Source: Sporisorium sorghi
Taxonomy: Eukaryota > Basidiomycota > Ustilaginomycetes > Ustilaginales > Ustilaginaceae
Assembly: GCA_023212695.1 (NCBI GenBank)
Contig: JALCCG010000036.1
Span: 50,783 to 114,782 of the forward strand
Reading direction: 5' to 3'
Length of the DNA stretch: 64,000 bases
In this document: piece after piece, positions 38,032 to 47,182 of the stretch
How positions within the stretch are numbered: the first letter of the stretch is position 1
Layout of the letters: the number at the start of each line of letters is the position of its first letter
The notes under the pieces: generated by a model
Told to the model about the DNA's origin: nothing
Database searches by the model: none
Seen by the model: only the letters and a program-made list of their open reading frames with translations
Position numbers and translations under genes: made by a program

Positions 38032-38704
38032 ATCGGGTTATGGAGAGAGCGCCGTCCTGCGCGGCGTATCCATGGTAGTCGACCCGGCGAAGGTTGTATG
38101 TCTGATCGGACGCAACGGCGTTGGAAAGACTACTCTTATGCGCACTTTAACCGGACAGCTGAAGATCCGTCAGGGGCGGATGAGTCTGGGAGAACAGGAG
38201 GTTACCGGCTGGGATTCTGTCAAAAGAGCGCGTGGAGGCATCGGGTATGTCCCGCAAGGGCGCGAGATATTCCCTCAGCTCACCGTGAAAGAGAATTTGC
38301 TGCTCGGGCTTGAGCCATGCGTGCCCAGGAGCAAGGTTTTTCCGGAGGATGTGTTAGCCTTGTTTCCCGTACTGCCGCAAATGTACCATCGTCAGGGCGG
38401 AGATTTGAGCGGCGGACAGCAGCAGCAGCTCGCCTTTGCCAGGGCGCTGGCCTCTCGGCCCAAGGTGCTGCTGCTTGACGAGCCGACGGAGGGCATTCAG
38501 CCGTCCATCGTGGAGGAAATTCAAGACGTGATCCGCGGGATCAAAGCCAAAGGAGAAACGTCGGTTATCCTGGTGGAGCAGAGCATCGAGTTTGTGCGGA
38601 GCGTAGCGGATTATATTTATGTCATGGATAAAGGCACGGTTGTAGCCGAAGGCGTTCAAGATGCCATTGACATGGAGCAGTTTGAGCATTATTTGACGGT
38701 ATAG
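38009..38704 (+). CDS. urtE: Urea ABC transporter ATP-binding protein UrtE
   Basis: LivF-type ATPase, 231 residues. Walker A GRNGVGKTT, signature LSGGQQQQ, Walker B VLLLDEPTEGIQPS (typical of UrtE/LivF) and H-loop ILVEQSIEFV. ATG 38009 follows AAAGGAGGG inside the end of urtD; the upstream frame to 37973 is only shared coding sequence. Last gene of the urt operon; a terminator lies about 60 bases on. Confidence 0.95.
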   Translation: MLKLQGIESGYGESAVLRGVSMVVDPAKVVCLIGRNGVGKTTLMRTLTGQLKIRQGRMSLGEQEVTGWDSVKRARGGIGYVPQGREIFPQLTVKENLLLGLEPCVPRSKVFPEDVLALFPVLPQMYHRQGGDLSGGQQQQLAFARALASRPKVLLLDEPTEGIQPSIVEEIQDVIRGIKAKGETSVILVEQSIEFVRSVADYIYVMDKGTVVAEGVQDAIDMEQFEHYLTV

Positions 38705-38764
38705 AGCTGCCTTGAATCTTGGGTTATCGCGACTGGGAACATGCAGTTTGAGGGAGGGGGCAGG

Positions 38765-38812
38765 GGCTGTCATATAGGCCGGCATTTTCAGCCTATGGGA
38801 CAGCTCTTTTTT
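38765..38812 (+). terminator. Terminator of the urt operon
   Basis: Interrupted stem pairing GCTGTC, ATAGGC with GCCTAT and GACAGC, followed by CTTTTTTATTTT. Confidence 0.82.
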
Positions 38813-38862
38813 ATTTTCGTCTTGCTATTTTTCAGGAGCGGGGGTAGAATGTGAGTGATTCT

Positions 38863-38878
38863 ACTTGTACGTACAATT
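38863..38878 (+). promoter_or_regulatory. AraR-like operator 1 before araA
   Basis: ACTTGTACGTACAATT, close to the AraR consensus ATTTGTACGTACAAAT. The core TTGTACGTACAA is a perfect palindrome. Confidence 0.85.
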
Positions 38879-38902
38879 TATCATAAAACAAATAATTTAA
38901 TC

Positions 38903-38918
38903 ATAGGTATGTACAAGA
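38903..38918 (+). promoter_or_regulatory. AraR-like operator 2 before araA (degenerate)
   Basis: ATAGGTATGTACAAGA keeps the right half of the AraR box and part of the left. Its centre is 40 bases from operator 1, about four helical turns, suitable for cooperative binding as at B. subtilis ara promoters. Confidence 0.6.
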
Positions 38919-38954
38919 TAGTGACAAAGCATTCATTCAGGAGGCGTTCTAATC

Positions 38955-40442
38955 ATGAAATTGAAACCGCATTCTTTTTGGTTTGTTACCGGAAGCCAGC
39001 ACTTGTATGGTCCTGAAACGCTGGAGCAGGTAGCTGAGCATTCCCGCATTGTGGCAACGGAGATGGGGAAAGATCCTGTATTTTCGTACCCTATTCTGTT
39101 CAAACCGATCGTAACGACACCGGATGAAATATACAATCTGATTCTGGAGGCCAACAACGATGAGTCCTGTGCAGGCATAATGACCTGGATGCACACGTTC
39201 TCTCCGGCCAAGATGTGGATTGCAGGCCTATCCCAACTTCAAAAGCCGCTCCTTCATTTCCATACCCAATTCAACCGGGATATTCCTTGGGAATCGATTG
39301 ACATGGACTTTATGAACTTGAACCAGTCCGCCCACGGTGATCGTGAATATGGTCATATCGGTGCCCGTCTCGGCATTGCCCGCAAGGTGGTTGTGGGTCA
39401 TTGGGAAGATGGGGAAGTTCGTGACAGCATCGCCGGCTGGATGCGGACGGCCGCGGCTTATGCCGAAAGCCGCAGGCTGAAAGTGGCGCGTTTCGGTGAC
39501 AATATGCGCCAGGTCGCGGTAACCGAAGGAGATAAGGTGGAGGCCCAAATTAAGCTTGGCTGGTCCGTCAACGGTTACGGCATTGGCGATCTTGTGCAAT
39601 CGATGAATGAAGTGGGAGATGAGGATGTAAAGGCGCTCCTGAATGAATATGCAGAGCGGTATTCGATAGCAAAAGAAGGGCTTAGCGAGGGGCATGTGCG
39701 TGATTCCATTGCGTATCAAGCCCGGATCGAGATTGCACTGCGCCGTTTCCTGGAAGAGGGCGGGTTTGGCGCATTTACGACGACCTTTGAGGATCTGCAC
39801 GGCATGAAGCAGCTTCCGGGACTGGCCGTTCAACGGCTGATGGAATCCGGCTACGGCTTCGGCGGCGAAGGGGACTGGAAGACAGCGGCTTTGACGCGCG
39901 TACTCAAGGTCCTTGCGGGCAATAAAAGCACTTCCTTCATGGAGGATTACACCTATCACTTCGAGCCGGGAAACCACATGATTCTTGGATCTCATATGCT
40001 GGAGGTATGCCCGACCATCGCCCTGGATCAGCCGACGCTGGAGGTTCATCCGCTCGGAATTGGAGGCAAGGGAGACCCGGCCCGTCTTGTGTTCAACGGC
40101 CAGGACGGTCCGGCAGTCAACGCTTCGCTGATTGATCTCGGACACCGCTTCAGACTTCTCGTGAACGTGGTCGATGGCGTCAAGGTAGAGCAGCCGATGC
40201 CGAAGCTGCCCGTGGCCCGCGTGTTATGGAAGCCGCAGCCATCCCTTCGCGAGTCTGCAGAAGCGTGGATATTGGCTGGCGGGGCGCATCACACCGTCCT
40301 CTCTTATGCAATGACGTCTGAGCATCTGAGCGATTGGGCCGATATGGCGGGTATTGAAGCGGTTATTATTGACAAGGATACCACCTTGCAGCGGTTTAAG
40401 AATGAGCTCCGCTGGAGCGAAGCGGCCTATCGCCTGCGGTAA
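38955..40442 (+). CDS. araA: L-arabinose isomerase
   Basis: Converts L-arabinose to L-ribulose; cytosolic, metal-dependent, 495 residues as in Bacillus. Signatures are [12 protein letters not shown] at the N-terminus, [25 protein letters not shown], and the metal-binding acids and histidines in the [20 protein letters not shown] region. AGGAGG precedes ATG 38955. First gene of the ara cluster, behind two AraR-like operators. Confidence 0.97.
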   Translation: MKLKPHSFWFVTGSQHLYGPETLEQVAEHSRIVATEMGKDPVFSYPILFKPIVTTPDEIYNLILEANNDESCAGIMTWMHTFSPAKMWIAGLSQLQKPLLHFHTQFNRDIPWESIDMDFMNLNQSAHGDREYGHIGARLGIARKVVVGHWEDGEVRDSIAGWMRTAAAYAESRRLKVARFGDNMRQVAVTEGDKVEAQIKLGWSVNGYGIGDLVQSMNEVGDEDVKALLNEYAERYSIAKEGLSEGHVRDSIAYQARIEIALRRFLEEGGFGAFTTTFEDLHGMKQLPGLAVQRLMESGYGFGGEGDWKTAALTRVLKVLAGNKSTSFMEDYTYHFEPGNHMILGSHMLEVCPTIALDQPTLEVHPLGIGGKGDPARLVFNGQDGPAVNASLIDLGHRFRLLVNVVDGVKVEQPMPKLPVARVLWKPQPSLRESAEAWILAGGAHHTVLSYAMTSEHLSDWADMAGIEAVIIDKDTTLQRFKNELRWSEAAYRLR

Positions 40443-40543
40443 CTGGTTCTGTCGGCATTCGCCTGGCCTGTGTTACAATAGCGAGATAACTTGGGATTAC
40501 TCCACATCCTAACATAATGAGTGCGTGAGGCTAGAGGTGAATG

Positions 40544-41632
40544 ATGAATAATAGACGGATACCCAAATATATTGTATTAAAAAACGAACTGCTCTCCTGG
40601 TTTGAATCGGGCCGGCTTCAGGCGGGTAAACAGGTCCCTTCGGAGCATGAAATTGCGGATCAGTTCGGCGTAAGCCGGCAGACGGTACGCCAGACCTTCG
40701 GCGAGCTTGAGAAGGAAGGTTGGCTGGAACGGATACAGGGCAAAGGAACGTTTGCAAGAAATCCGGAGCGCCGGGAGAGCGAGCAGGTCAAGACGATCGG
40801 GATCATTACGACGTACATCTCGGATTACATCTTTCCGCATATTGTCCGGGGAGCCGAAGCCGAGCTGCGAAGCAAGGGATATCGCCTGCTGCTCTCCAGC
40901 ACGGATAATAACAAGGATAAGGAGATGGACAGCCTTCAGCTTATGACCAGCCAGCCGCTTAGCGGGCTGATTATTGAACCGACCAAGAGTGCGGAAGGCA
41001 ATCCAAACCTGTCGTATTTCTTATCCTTGCAGGAGAAGGGAATTCCGTTTCTGATGATCAACGAGAAGTATCGGGAGCTGGATTGTCCTTGCCTCAAGCT
41101 TGATGATGAGTTAGGCGGTTACAAGGCAGCGTGCCATTTGATCGAGAACGGACACACGGCGATTGCCGGGTTTTTCAAGCGGGACGATCTTCAGGGCGTG
41201 AATCGGCTAAAAGGCTTCTTGCGGGCACATCGAGAGGCGGGCATTCCCGTATCGCCGGAGCGGGTGGTTACCTACACAACCGAGCAGAAGGGGAGCTTCC
41301 CTTACGATCAGGCCGTACAACTGCTGAAGCAGCCGGATGAGCAGCGCCCGACAGGGCTCGTATGTTACAACGATGAGCTGGCTGTGTCTCTGGTGGAGGC
41401 CGCGGGGCAATGCGGACTACAGGTTCCACAGGATGTATCCATGGTCGGCTTCGATGATTCGACACTTGCGATTGCTTCCGGTGTGAAGCTGACAACGATG
41501 ACTCATCCAAAGACGGAGATGGGGATCACCGCCGCGAGACAATTGATCAGTATGATCGAGAATCAAACGGAAATTTCCGATACGACTTATGAGCCTGAGC
41601 TGGTGGAGAGAGAATCAGTGAAAAAACAGTAG
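40544..41632 (+). CDS. araR: Arabinose operon repressor AraR
   Basis: Chimeric regulator of 362 residues: a GntR-type winged helix (about residues 5-70; QVPSEHEIADQFGVSRQTVR) fused to a LacI/GalR-type periplasmic-binding sensor (about 85-355; KTIGIITTYISDYIFPHIV, PTGLVCYNDELAVSLV, VSMVGFDDSTLAI). This fusion is diagnostic of AraR, which leaves DNA on binding L-arabinose. It lies between araA and araD in the operon it should control. Two adjacent ATGs (40541, 40544) follow AGAGGTGA; the second has better spacing. Confidence 0.95.
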   Translation: MNNRRIPKYIVLKNELLSWFESGRLQAGKQVPSEHEIADQFGVSRQTVRQTFGELEKEGWLERIQGKGTFARNPERRESEQVKTIGIITTYISDYIFPHIVRGAEAELRSKGYRLLLSSTDNNKDKEMDSLQLMTSQPLSGLIIEPTKSAEGNPNLSYFLSLQEKGIPFLMINEKYRELDCPCLKLDDELGGYKAACHLIENGHTAIAGFFKRDDLQGVNRLKGFLRAHREAGIPVSPERVVTYTTEQKGSFPYDQAVQLLKQPDEQRPTGLVCYNDELAVSLVEAAGQCGLQVPQDVSMVGFDDSTLAIASGVKLTTMTHPKTEMGITAARQLISMIENQTEISDTTYEPELVERESVKKQ

Positions 41633-41680
41633 GTCATTATAGAAGATTTGAGGTCCGGAAAGACGGACCCCTGCATGCCA

Positions 41681-41696
41681 ACTTGTACGTACAACT
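41681..41696 (+). promoter_or_regulatory. AraR-like operator 3 before araD
   Basis: ACTTGTACGTACAACT, the same core as operator 1, 33 bases before the araD start. A short GGTCCG/CGGACC hairpin precedes it. This suggests a second AraR-controlled promoter or roadblock inside the cluster. Confidence 0.82.
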
Positions 41697-41729
41697 ATAT
41701 TTTTCAAATATAGAGAGGAGAGATTGTTC

Positions 41730-42419
41730 ATGTTGGAGAATTTAAAGCAGCAGGTGCTGGAGGCAAATCTGGAGCTTCCGAAGTACGGACTTGTCACATT
41801 TACATGGGGGAATGTAAGCGGCATTGATCGGGAACGCGGGATGTTTGTTATTAAACCCAGCGGCGTGCCTTATGAAGAGCTGACAATCGATGACATGGTC
41901 GTGCTCGATCTGAAGGGAAACGTAGTTGAAGGCGATTTACGGCCTTCCTCCGATACCCCGACTCATCTGGTGCTCTATCAGAATTTTAAAGAGATTGGCG
42001 GGATTGTGCACACCCACTCGCCATGGGGAACGAGCTGGGCCCAAGCCGGACGCGCGCTTCCTGCCTATGGAACAACGCACGCCGACTATTTTTACGGGGA
42101 GATTCCGGTTACGCGTCCCATGACCCGTGAAGAGATCGAAGGCGCTTACGAGCGGGAGACGGGCAACGTCATCGTGGAGCGTTTCGCCGATCTGGATCCG
42201 AATCGGGTGCCCGGCGTGCTTGTCCATTCTCATGCGCCGTTTGTATGGGGCAAGGATGCCCATCATGCGGTGCATAATGCAGTGGTTCTGGAAGAGTGCG
42301 CGAAGATTGCGGCTCGCATGCAGCAAATCAACCCTGCTATTGAACCGATGGATCAGAATTTGCTGGATCGTCACTTTTTGCGGAAGCATGGGATTAATGC
42401 CTATTACGGTCAAAAGTAA
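41730..42419 (+). CDS. araD: L-ribulose-5-phosphate 4-epimerase
   Basis: Converts L-ribulose 5-phosphate to D-xylulose 5-phosphate; zinc-dependent class II aldolase fold, 229 residues. Marks are [25 protein letters not shown], the zinc histidines in [13 protein letters not shown] and [13 protein letters not shown] 41730 follows GAGAGGAGAG; a TTG two codons earlier is less likely. AraR operator 3 lies just upstream, and araB follows 51 bases on. Confidence 0.97.
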   Translation: MLENLKQQVLEANLELPKYGLVTFTWGNVSGIDRERGMFVIKPSGVPYEELTIDDMVVLDLKGNVVEGDLRPSSDTPTHLVLYQNFKEIGGIVHTHSPWGTSWAQAGRALPAYGTTHADYFYGEIPVTRPMTREEIEGAYERETGNVIVERFADLDPNRVPGVLVHSHAPFVWGKDAHHAVHNAVVLEECAKIAARMQQINPAIEPMDQNLLDRHFLRKHGINAYYGQK

Positions 42420-42470
42420 AATTTGTCATGGTCATCATCATTCATGATTTCATCTGTGGGGGGAAATGAG

Positions 42471-44141
42471 ATGGGGAAAAAGTATACCATTGGCGTCGAT
42501 TACGGGACGCAGTCCGGACGTGCGGTATTGGTTAATCTGGCAGACGGGCAGGAAGTCGCGGATCATGTTACGCCATATCGGCATCATGTCATCGATGAGT
42601 TTTTGCCGGGTTCCGGACAGAAGCTTGAGTATGACTGGGCGCTTCAGCATCCGGGGGATTATCTGGAGGTTCTGAAGGTCTCCGTGCCTGCTGTCATTGA
42701 ACAATCCGGTATTGATCCGGCGGATGTGATTGGCATCGGCATTGATTTTACGGCATGCACGATGCTGCCGGTTGACGAGCTTGGCGAGCCGCTCTGCTTC
42801 CACCCGGAGCTGGCGGATCAGCCGCACAGCTGGGTGAAGCTGTGGAAGCATCATGCCGCGCAGCCCGAAGCTGACAAGATCAACGCCATTGCCGCTGAGC
42901 GCGGAGAATCCTTTTTGCCGCGTTACGGCGGGAAGATCTCCTCCGAGTGGATGATGGCTAAGGTATGGCAAATTCTCGATGAAGCGCCGGCTATATATGA
43001 ACGTGCGGATATGTTTCTGGAAGCGACGGATTGGGTCATTTCCCAAATGACTGGCAATATGGTCCGAAACAGCTGTACGGCTGGTTACAAGGCGATATGG
43101 CATAAGCAGGATGGATACCCAAGCAAGGCCTACTTTAAAGCACTGGATCCGAGATTGGAGAATCTGGCGGAAACCAAGCTCCGGGGCGAGGTCAGACCCC
43201 TCGGGAGCCGAGCGGGTGGACTTACAGAAACCATGGCCGAGGTGATGGGTTTAACCCCCGGTATCGCTGTTGCAGTGGGCAACGTTGACGCTCATGCGGC
43301 GGTTCCGGCTGTCGGTGTGGTTACTCCAGGCAAGCTGGTCATGGCGATGGGAACGTCGATCTGTCATATGATCCTCGGTACCGAAGAGAAGCGGGTTGAG
43401 GGGATGTGCGGGGTCGTGGAAGACGGCATTATCCCGGGATTGTACGGTTATGAAGCGGGACAATCGGCCGTCGGCGATATTTTTGAATGGTACGTTGAGG
43501 AAGCGCTTCCCGCGTATGTAACAGAAGCTGCGGCTGCAGACGGAATCGGCATTCACCAGTGGCTGGAGCGGGAAGCGGCTGCCTACAAGCCGGGCCAAAC
43601 CGGTCTGCTCGCGCTGGACTGGTGGAATGGCAACCGTTCGGTGCTGGTGGATACAGACCTGACCGGGCTGATATTAGGGATGACTCTGCTGACGAAGCCG
43701 CAGGAAATCTACCGTGCCTTGCTGGAAGCAACGGCGTTTGGTACACGCAAAATCGTGGACGCCTTTCACGAGAATGGCGTGCCGGTGGACGTCCTCTATG
43801 CCTGCGGCGGACTGCCGCAGAAGAACCACCTTTTAATGCAAATCTATGCCGATGTCACCAACCGTGAAATTGTGGTGGCCGACTCCAAGCAGACACCGGC
43901 GCTCGGGGCTGCTATGTTTGCCGCTGTCGCTGCGGGTCAGGCGCAGGGCGGATATGATTCGATTATCGATGCTGCCGCGAAGATGGCACGGGTGAAGGAA
44001 GAAACCTTTAAACCGATTCCGGAGCATGTGGAAGTGTACGAGCAGCTGTATCGGGAGTACAGCAAGCTGCATGATTATTTTGGACGGGGCGAAAATGACG
44101 TGATGAAACGGCTGAAGCGGATTAAGCAGTCGGCTGAATAA
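42471..44141 (+). CDS. araB: Ribulokinase
   Basis: FGGY-family kinase phosphorylating L-ribulose, 556 residues. N-terminal [17 protein letters not shown] and [14 protein letters not shown] hold ATP and sugar residues; further marks are [40 protein letters not shown] (as [11 protein letters not shown]) and the ATP-binding [23 protein letters not shown] 42471 has a G-rich ribosome binding site; an earlier frame start at 42423 lacks one. It precedes araM by 159 bases of unremarkable sequence. Confidence 0.97.
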   Translation: MGKKYTIGVDYGTQSGRAVLVNLADGQEVADHVTPYRHHVIDEFLPGSGQKLEYDWALQHPGDYLEVLKVSVPAVIEQSGIDPADVIGIGIDFTACTMLPVDELGEPLCFHPELADQPHSWVKLWKHHAAQPEADKINAIAAERGESFLPRYGGKISSEWMMAKVWQILDEAPAIYERADMFLEATDWVISQMTGNMVRNSCTAGYKAIWHKQDGYPSKAYFKALDPRLENLAETKLRGEVRPLGSRAGGLTETMAEVMGLTPGIAVAVGNVDAHAAVPAVGVVTPGKLVMAMGTSICHMILGTEEKRVEGMCGVVEDGIIPGLYGYEAGQSAVGDIFEWYVEEALPAYVTEAAAADGIGIHQWLEREAAAYKPGQTGLLALDWWNGNRSVLVDTDLTGLILGMTLLTKPQEIYRALLEATAFGTRKIVDAFHENGVPVDVLYACGGLPQKNHLLMQIYADVTNREIVVADSKQTPALGAAMFAAVAAGQAQGGYDSIIDAAAKMARVKEETFKPIPEHVEVYEQLYREYSKLHDYFGRGENDVMKRLKRIKQSAE

Positions 44142-44300
44142 ACCATAGGTAGGTAGAAACAGCTGGAAGGGTTGAGCGTGGGATACCGGGGATGGCTATC
44201 GCGTTATAGCTTCGCAAGGTCAGCTCTGCTGTCAGGATGGGAATAGATCGAGAGAAATTGGCAAGGATCATACATGGATAGAATGAAGGGGAGGAACTGC

Positions 44301-45491
44301 ATGACGGAATCTCTGAACTACGCAAAACGTTTGATGAGTCAGATGAAGGAAGTCCAGCCAACGTTCCGTGGTCTTGATGATATGGCGCTTGAGCGGGGAG
44401 TTATTCTTGATGTGCCTCTGTATCTGATTCGGCAGGGTCTTCAGTCACCGGTCTTGGTAGCGGATACGAACACATATGAAGCTGCTGGACAAACGTTGAT
44501 GAACTGCCTGGAAGCAGCAGGTGTGAATTCCCGGCTGTGTCTGATCAAGCCCGATGAGCAAGGAGACGTTGTGGCGGATGAACGCTCGCTGATGCAGCTG
44601 CTTATTGAAGTGGAGCCGGAGCGGACAGGATGCCTGATCGCTGTGGGATCTGGCACGATTCATGATATTACCCGCTTTGCAGCTCACCGGACCGGCAAGC
44701 CGTTCATTTCGGTACCTACGGCTCCTTCTGTGGATGGTTTTACTTCAGCAGGCGCGCCGATTGTAGTCCGGGGAATCAAGCAGACCTTTGCGGCTACGGC
44801 TCCCCTCGCCATATTCGCTGACCTGGATATACTTGTTAAGGCACCCCAGCCGCTGGTTGCCGCCGGTTTTGGCGATATGCTTGGCAAATATACATCGCTG
44901 CTGGATTGGAAATTCTCTTCTACCACGGCAGGCGAGCCCTATGATGAAGGAGTGGCCGCCATTACAGAACAGGCGCTGGAGGCTTGCGTCAAGCATGTGC
45001 AGGCCATCGGTGATCGCACGGAGGAAGGCATCCGCATTCTGATGACGGCCTTGATTGAATCCGGCATCGCGATGCTGCTGTTCGGACAGTCCCATCCCGC
45101 CTCAGGGGCGGAGCATCATCTGTCCCATTATTGGGAGATGGCGTATTTGCGCCTGGGCAAGCGCGCGCTCCTTCATGGTGCCAAGGTGGGGGTGGCTTGC
45201 AGCGAGATTTCAAGCCTTTATCATGATGCGGCAGATCACGGAGTTTATCCGTATGCCGAGCCTACAGATTGGGAGCAGTACCGAACGTCAGTTCAGGAAT
45301 GGCTGCGAAAGGTTCCTGCGAAGGAAGAGCTTGCTATCTTACTGCAGCAGGCTGGAGGACCTTCAAGCCTCCAGGAGCTTGGAATCGATGAGGAGCTGTT
45401 TCATCAGAGCTTGAAGGAGGCGCACGCGCTCCGTGACCGCCATACTATTTTAAGGGCTTTAAATGAGGCAAAAGTTGGGGCAAGTCGATAG
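44301..45491 (+). CDS. araM: sn-Glycerol-1-phosphate dehydrogenase AraM
   Basis: NADH-dependent enzyme reducing dihydroxyacetone phosphate to sn-glycerol 1-phosphate, the enantiomer used in archaeal lipids. Bacillus AraM (EgsA, 394 residues) belongs to the same iron/nickel/zinc dehydrogenase family; this protein has 396. Motifs are AVGSGTIHDITRFAAHRTGKP, here split as VGSGTIHDITRF, and PTAPSVDGFTSAGAP, with the metal site in GFGDMLGKYTSLLDW and SGAEHHLSHYWEM. GGGGAGG precedes ATG 44301. Last gene of the ara cluster; downstream begins the repeat island. Confidence 0.95.
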   Translation: MTESLNYAKRLMSQMKEVQPTFRGLDDMALERGVILDVPLYLIRQGLQSPVLVADTNTYEAAGQTLMNCLEAAGVNSRLCLIKPDEQGDVVADERSLMQLLIEVEPERTGCLIAVGSGTIHDITRFAAHRTGKPFISVPTAPSVDGFTSAGAPIVVRGIKQTFAATAPLAIFADLDILVKAPQPLVAAGFGDMLGKYTSLLDWKFSSTTAGEPYDEGVAAITEQALEACVKHVQAIGDRTEEGIRILMTALIESGIAMLLFGQSHPASGAEHHLSHYWEMAYLRLGKRALLHGAKVGVACSEISSLYHDAADHGVYPYAEPTDWEQYRTSVQEWLRKVPAKEELAILLQQAGGPSSLQELGIDEELFHQSLKEAHALRDRHTILRALNEAKVGASR

Positions 45492-45640
45492 GGAGATAAC
45501 ATGATAGTGGATGATTGACTGGTGACTACAGGTACTGAAATTAACTGGACTGAGTATAACTTGGAAATGGGATTGGCTGTTCGTTTGCATTTTGTGTGAG
45601 GTGCGTACAGTTCCCTGTACGTGTGTGTTCATGGTGCACA

Positions 45641-45720
45641 CGGCTTCCTGCATGCACGGCTTCCTGTATGCACGGCTCTCTGTATGCACGGTTCCCTGTA
45701 TGCACGGTTCCCTGTACGTA
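45641..45720 (+). repeat. Five tandem 16-bp repeats
   Basis: Units at 45641, 45657, 45673, 45689 and 45705, consensus CGGYTYCCTGTATGCA, differing by one to four bases. A degenerate related unit lies on each side (near 45607 and 45741). The period is not a multiple of three, so it is not a coding repeat. Confidence 0.92.
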
Positions 45721-45861
45721 CGGTGTGAATTGGTGCAGACGGGGCTCCCTGTACGCACATGCGCGTGGTGATGCAACTTCCCACTGCGCACGGTGCGTGG
45801 TCAAGGGCAGGCTCGATGCTGGCGACCATATATGAGAGATCGTTTGTTTGGTTAATGAGGT

Positions 45862-45903
45862 GGGGCGTCCAAAAGATCTGAATTCTAGTGGATGCCCCTT
45901 TTT
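45862..45903 (+). terminator. Probable distal terminator of the ara cluster
   Basis: GGGGCGTCCA (45862-45871) pairs with TGGATGCCCC (45889-45898), one G-T pair, followed by TTTTTG. It is 370 bases after araM and beyond the 16-bp repeats. Confidence 0.78.
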
Positions 45904-46338
45904 GTTCTGTTTAGACGCTCTTATACTATCATACAGTTACTCTCGTGGTTGTTCGACTTAAGTTTTGTATGACTCGAGGCAGTTTGACATGTGGTTGTTC
46001 GAATTGAGGCAGTTCGACTTGTGGTTGATGACTTGTGGTTGCTCCTCCTATAGGTGTTCTATCCCTCCCGTGTTCCTCAACTGTTCCTTCAGTAACTATT
46101 CCTTATGCCACTTTTCCTTCAGTTATGTTCCCTCCAGTGTTGTTCATCCTGTGCCTGTCTTTCTGTGACTGTTCCTCAAGCATATTCCTTATTTTACTGT
46201 TCTACCTGTCACTGTTTGCACCATATTATCCTCCTCCAGAAAGTCATAGACCGATGAAGGAGGCTCGACCGCTCGCGTGCTGTTCAAGGATCCTTGTTAG
46301 CTCTGCTCTTTGCGTTCTTTTTTCATCCCCCGGCGCGT

Positions 46339-46521
46339 TAACGGACTCCATTGCTCTTATTCTCCGTAATCGACTCCGATTTCGAGTTTAACGGACTCAG
46401 GAGTCCTTATTATCACAAAATCAGTTTGATTTCCGGCAATTTCTACAGATTAACGACTTTCGTGTCCGTTAGTTTTCTAAATAACGCCATTTGGCGTGAA
46501 TAACGGATTCTCAGTCCGTTA
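46339..46521. repeat. Cluster of TAACGGA/TCCGTTA palindromes
   Basis: Palindromic units at 46389-46406, 46451-46471 and 46501-46521, the last two 21 bp with arms TAACGGA or TAACGA and TCCGTTA, plus half sites at 46339 and near 46368. Centres are 63 and 50 bases apart. A CGCC/GGCG hairpin lies between the last two. Confidence 0.8.
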
Positions 46522-46539
46522 GCCCTGAGAAATCCACGA

Positions 46540-47084
46540 GTTGCAGCAGAGTTAGCAGCCCTCGCCAGAGGTCAGCCACCTACAGCAGATGCCACCGCCC
46601 TCGTCAGAGGCCGGCAATCTGCAGCAGAGTCCATCGCCCTCGCCAGAGGTCAGAGTCACCTACAGCAGATGCCAGCGGCCCTCGTCAGAGGTCAGCCATC
46701 TGCAGTAGTGGTAATCGCCCTCGCCAGAGGTCGGCCACCTACAGCAGATGCCAGCGTCCCTCGTCAGAGGTCGGCCATCTGCAGTAGTGGCAATCGCCCT
46801 CGCCAGAGGTCAGCCACCAGCAGCAGAGGCAATCGCCCTCGCCAGAGGTCAGCCACCAGCAGCAGTAGCAACCGCTCTCGCCAGAGATCAGTCACCCTCA
46901 GCAGAAANNNNNNNNNNNNNNNNNNNNNNNNNNNNNNNNNNNNNNNNNNNNNNNNNNNNNNNNNNNNNNNNNNNNNNNNNNNNNNNNNNNNNNNNNNNNN
47001 NNNNGGCAATCGCCCTCGCCAGAGGTCAGCCACCAGCAGCAGTAGCAACCGCTCTCGCCAGAGATCAGTCACCCTCAGCAGAAA
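46540..47084. repeat. 39-bp tandem repeat array with assembly gap
   Basis: Units recur every 39 bases (anchor CAGAG at 46565, 46604, 46643, 46685, 46724, 46764, 46803, 46842, 46881, then 47019 and 47058), with single 3-base and 1-base insertions. Early units alternate in two sequence types, giving a 78-79-bp higher-order period. 46908-47004 is 97 N. The 80 bases before the gap (46828-46907) and after it (47005-47084) are identical. The 39-base period keeps frames open on both strands (13-residue repeats such as ALARGQPPAA), but no start signal supports coding. Confidence 0.95.
46908..47004. other. Assembly gap (97 N)
   Basis: Run of N inside the 39-bp array; the true length is unknown. Confidence 0.99.
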
Positions 47085-47128
47085 AAACAGCTGGAGCAGG
47101 GTTTCCCTGCATCCAGCTGTTTTTTTCA
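47082..47128. terminator. Terminator at the end of the repeat array, serving the ArsR-like gene
   Basis: AAACAGCTGG with CCAGCTGTTT around an inner GCAGGG/CCCTGC hairpin. There is an A run on the left and a T run on the right, so it can act in both directions; on the minus strand it closes the regulator gene. Confidence 0.88.
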
Positions 47129-47182
47129 TATGTCCGATGTTGAGTAGAAGCTGCCTACGCAGAACTTCCCCATCATGTACCC

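Larger units (their letters stand above)
45492..47081. other. Gene-free repeat-rich island
   Basis: About 1.6 kb without a credible gene. It contains 16-bp tandem units, a terminator, a T/C-rich low-complexity stretch (about 45940-46240) with imperfect direct repeats such as GAGGCAGTT and TGTGGTTG, a palindrome cluster and a 39-bp tandem array with an assembly gap. Reading frames crossing it have no ribosome binding sites and only mirror the repeats. Confidence 0.75.

Noticed and set aside
45712..45722. AraR box in the 16-bp repeats (TGTACGTAC)
   Set aside because: Only the centre matches; the flanks lack the TT/AA of the operator, and the match arises from one repeat unit.
45596..46391. Short cysteine- or serine-rich open frames in the repeat island
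   Set aside because: No start signals, low-complexity composition, and frames that change with the 16-bp period.
46540..47084. CRISPR array
   Set aside because: The units are contiguous with no unique spacers, and no cas gene is nearby.
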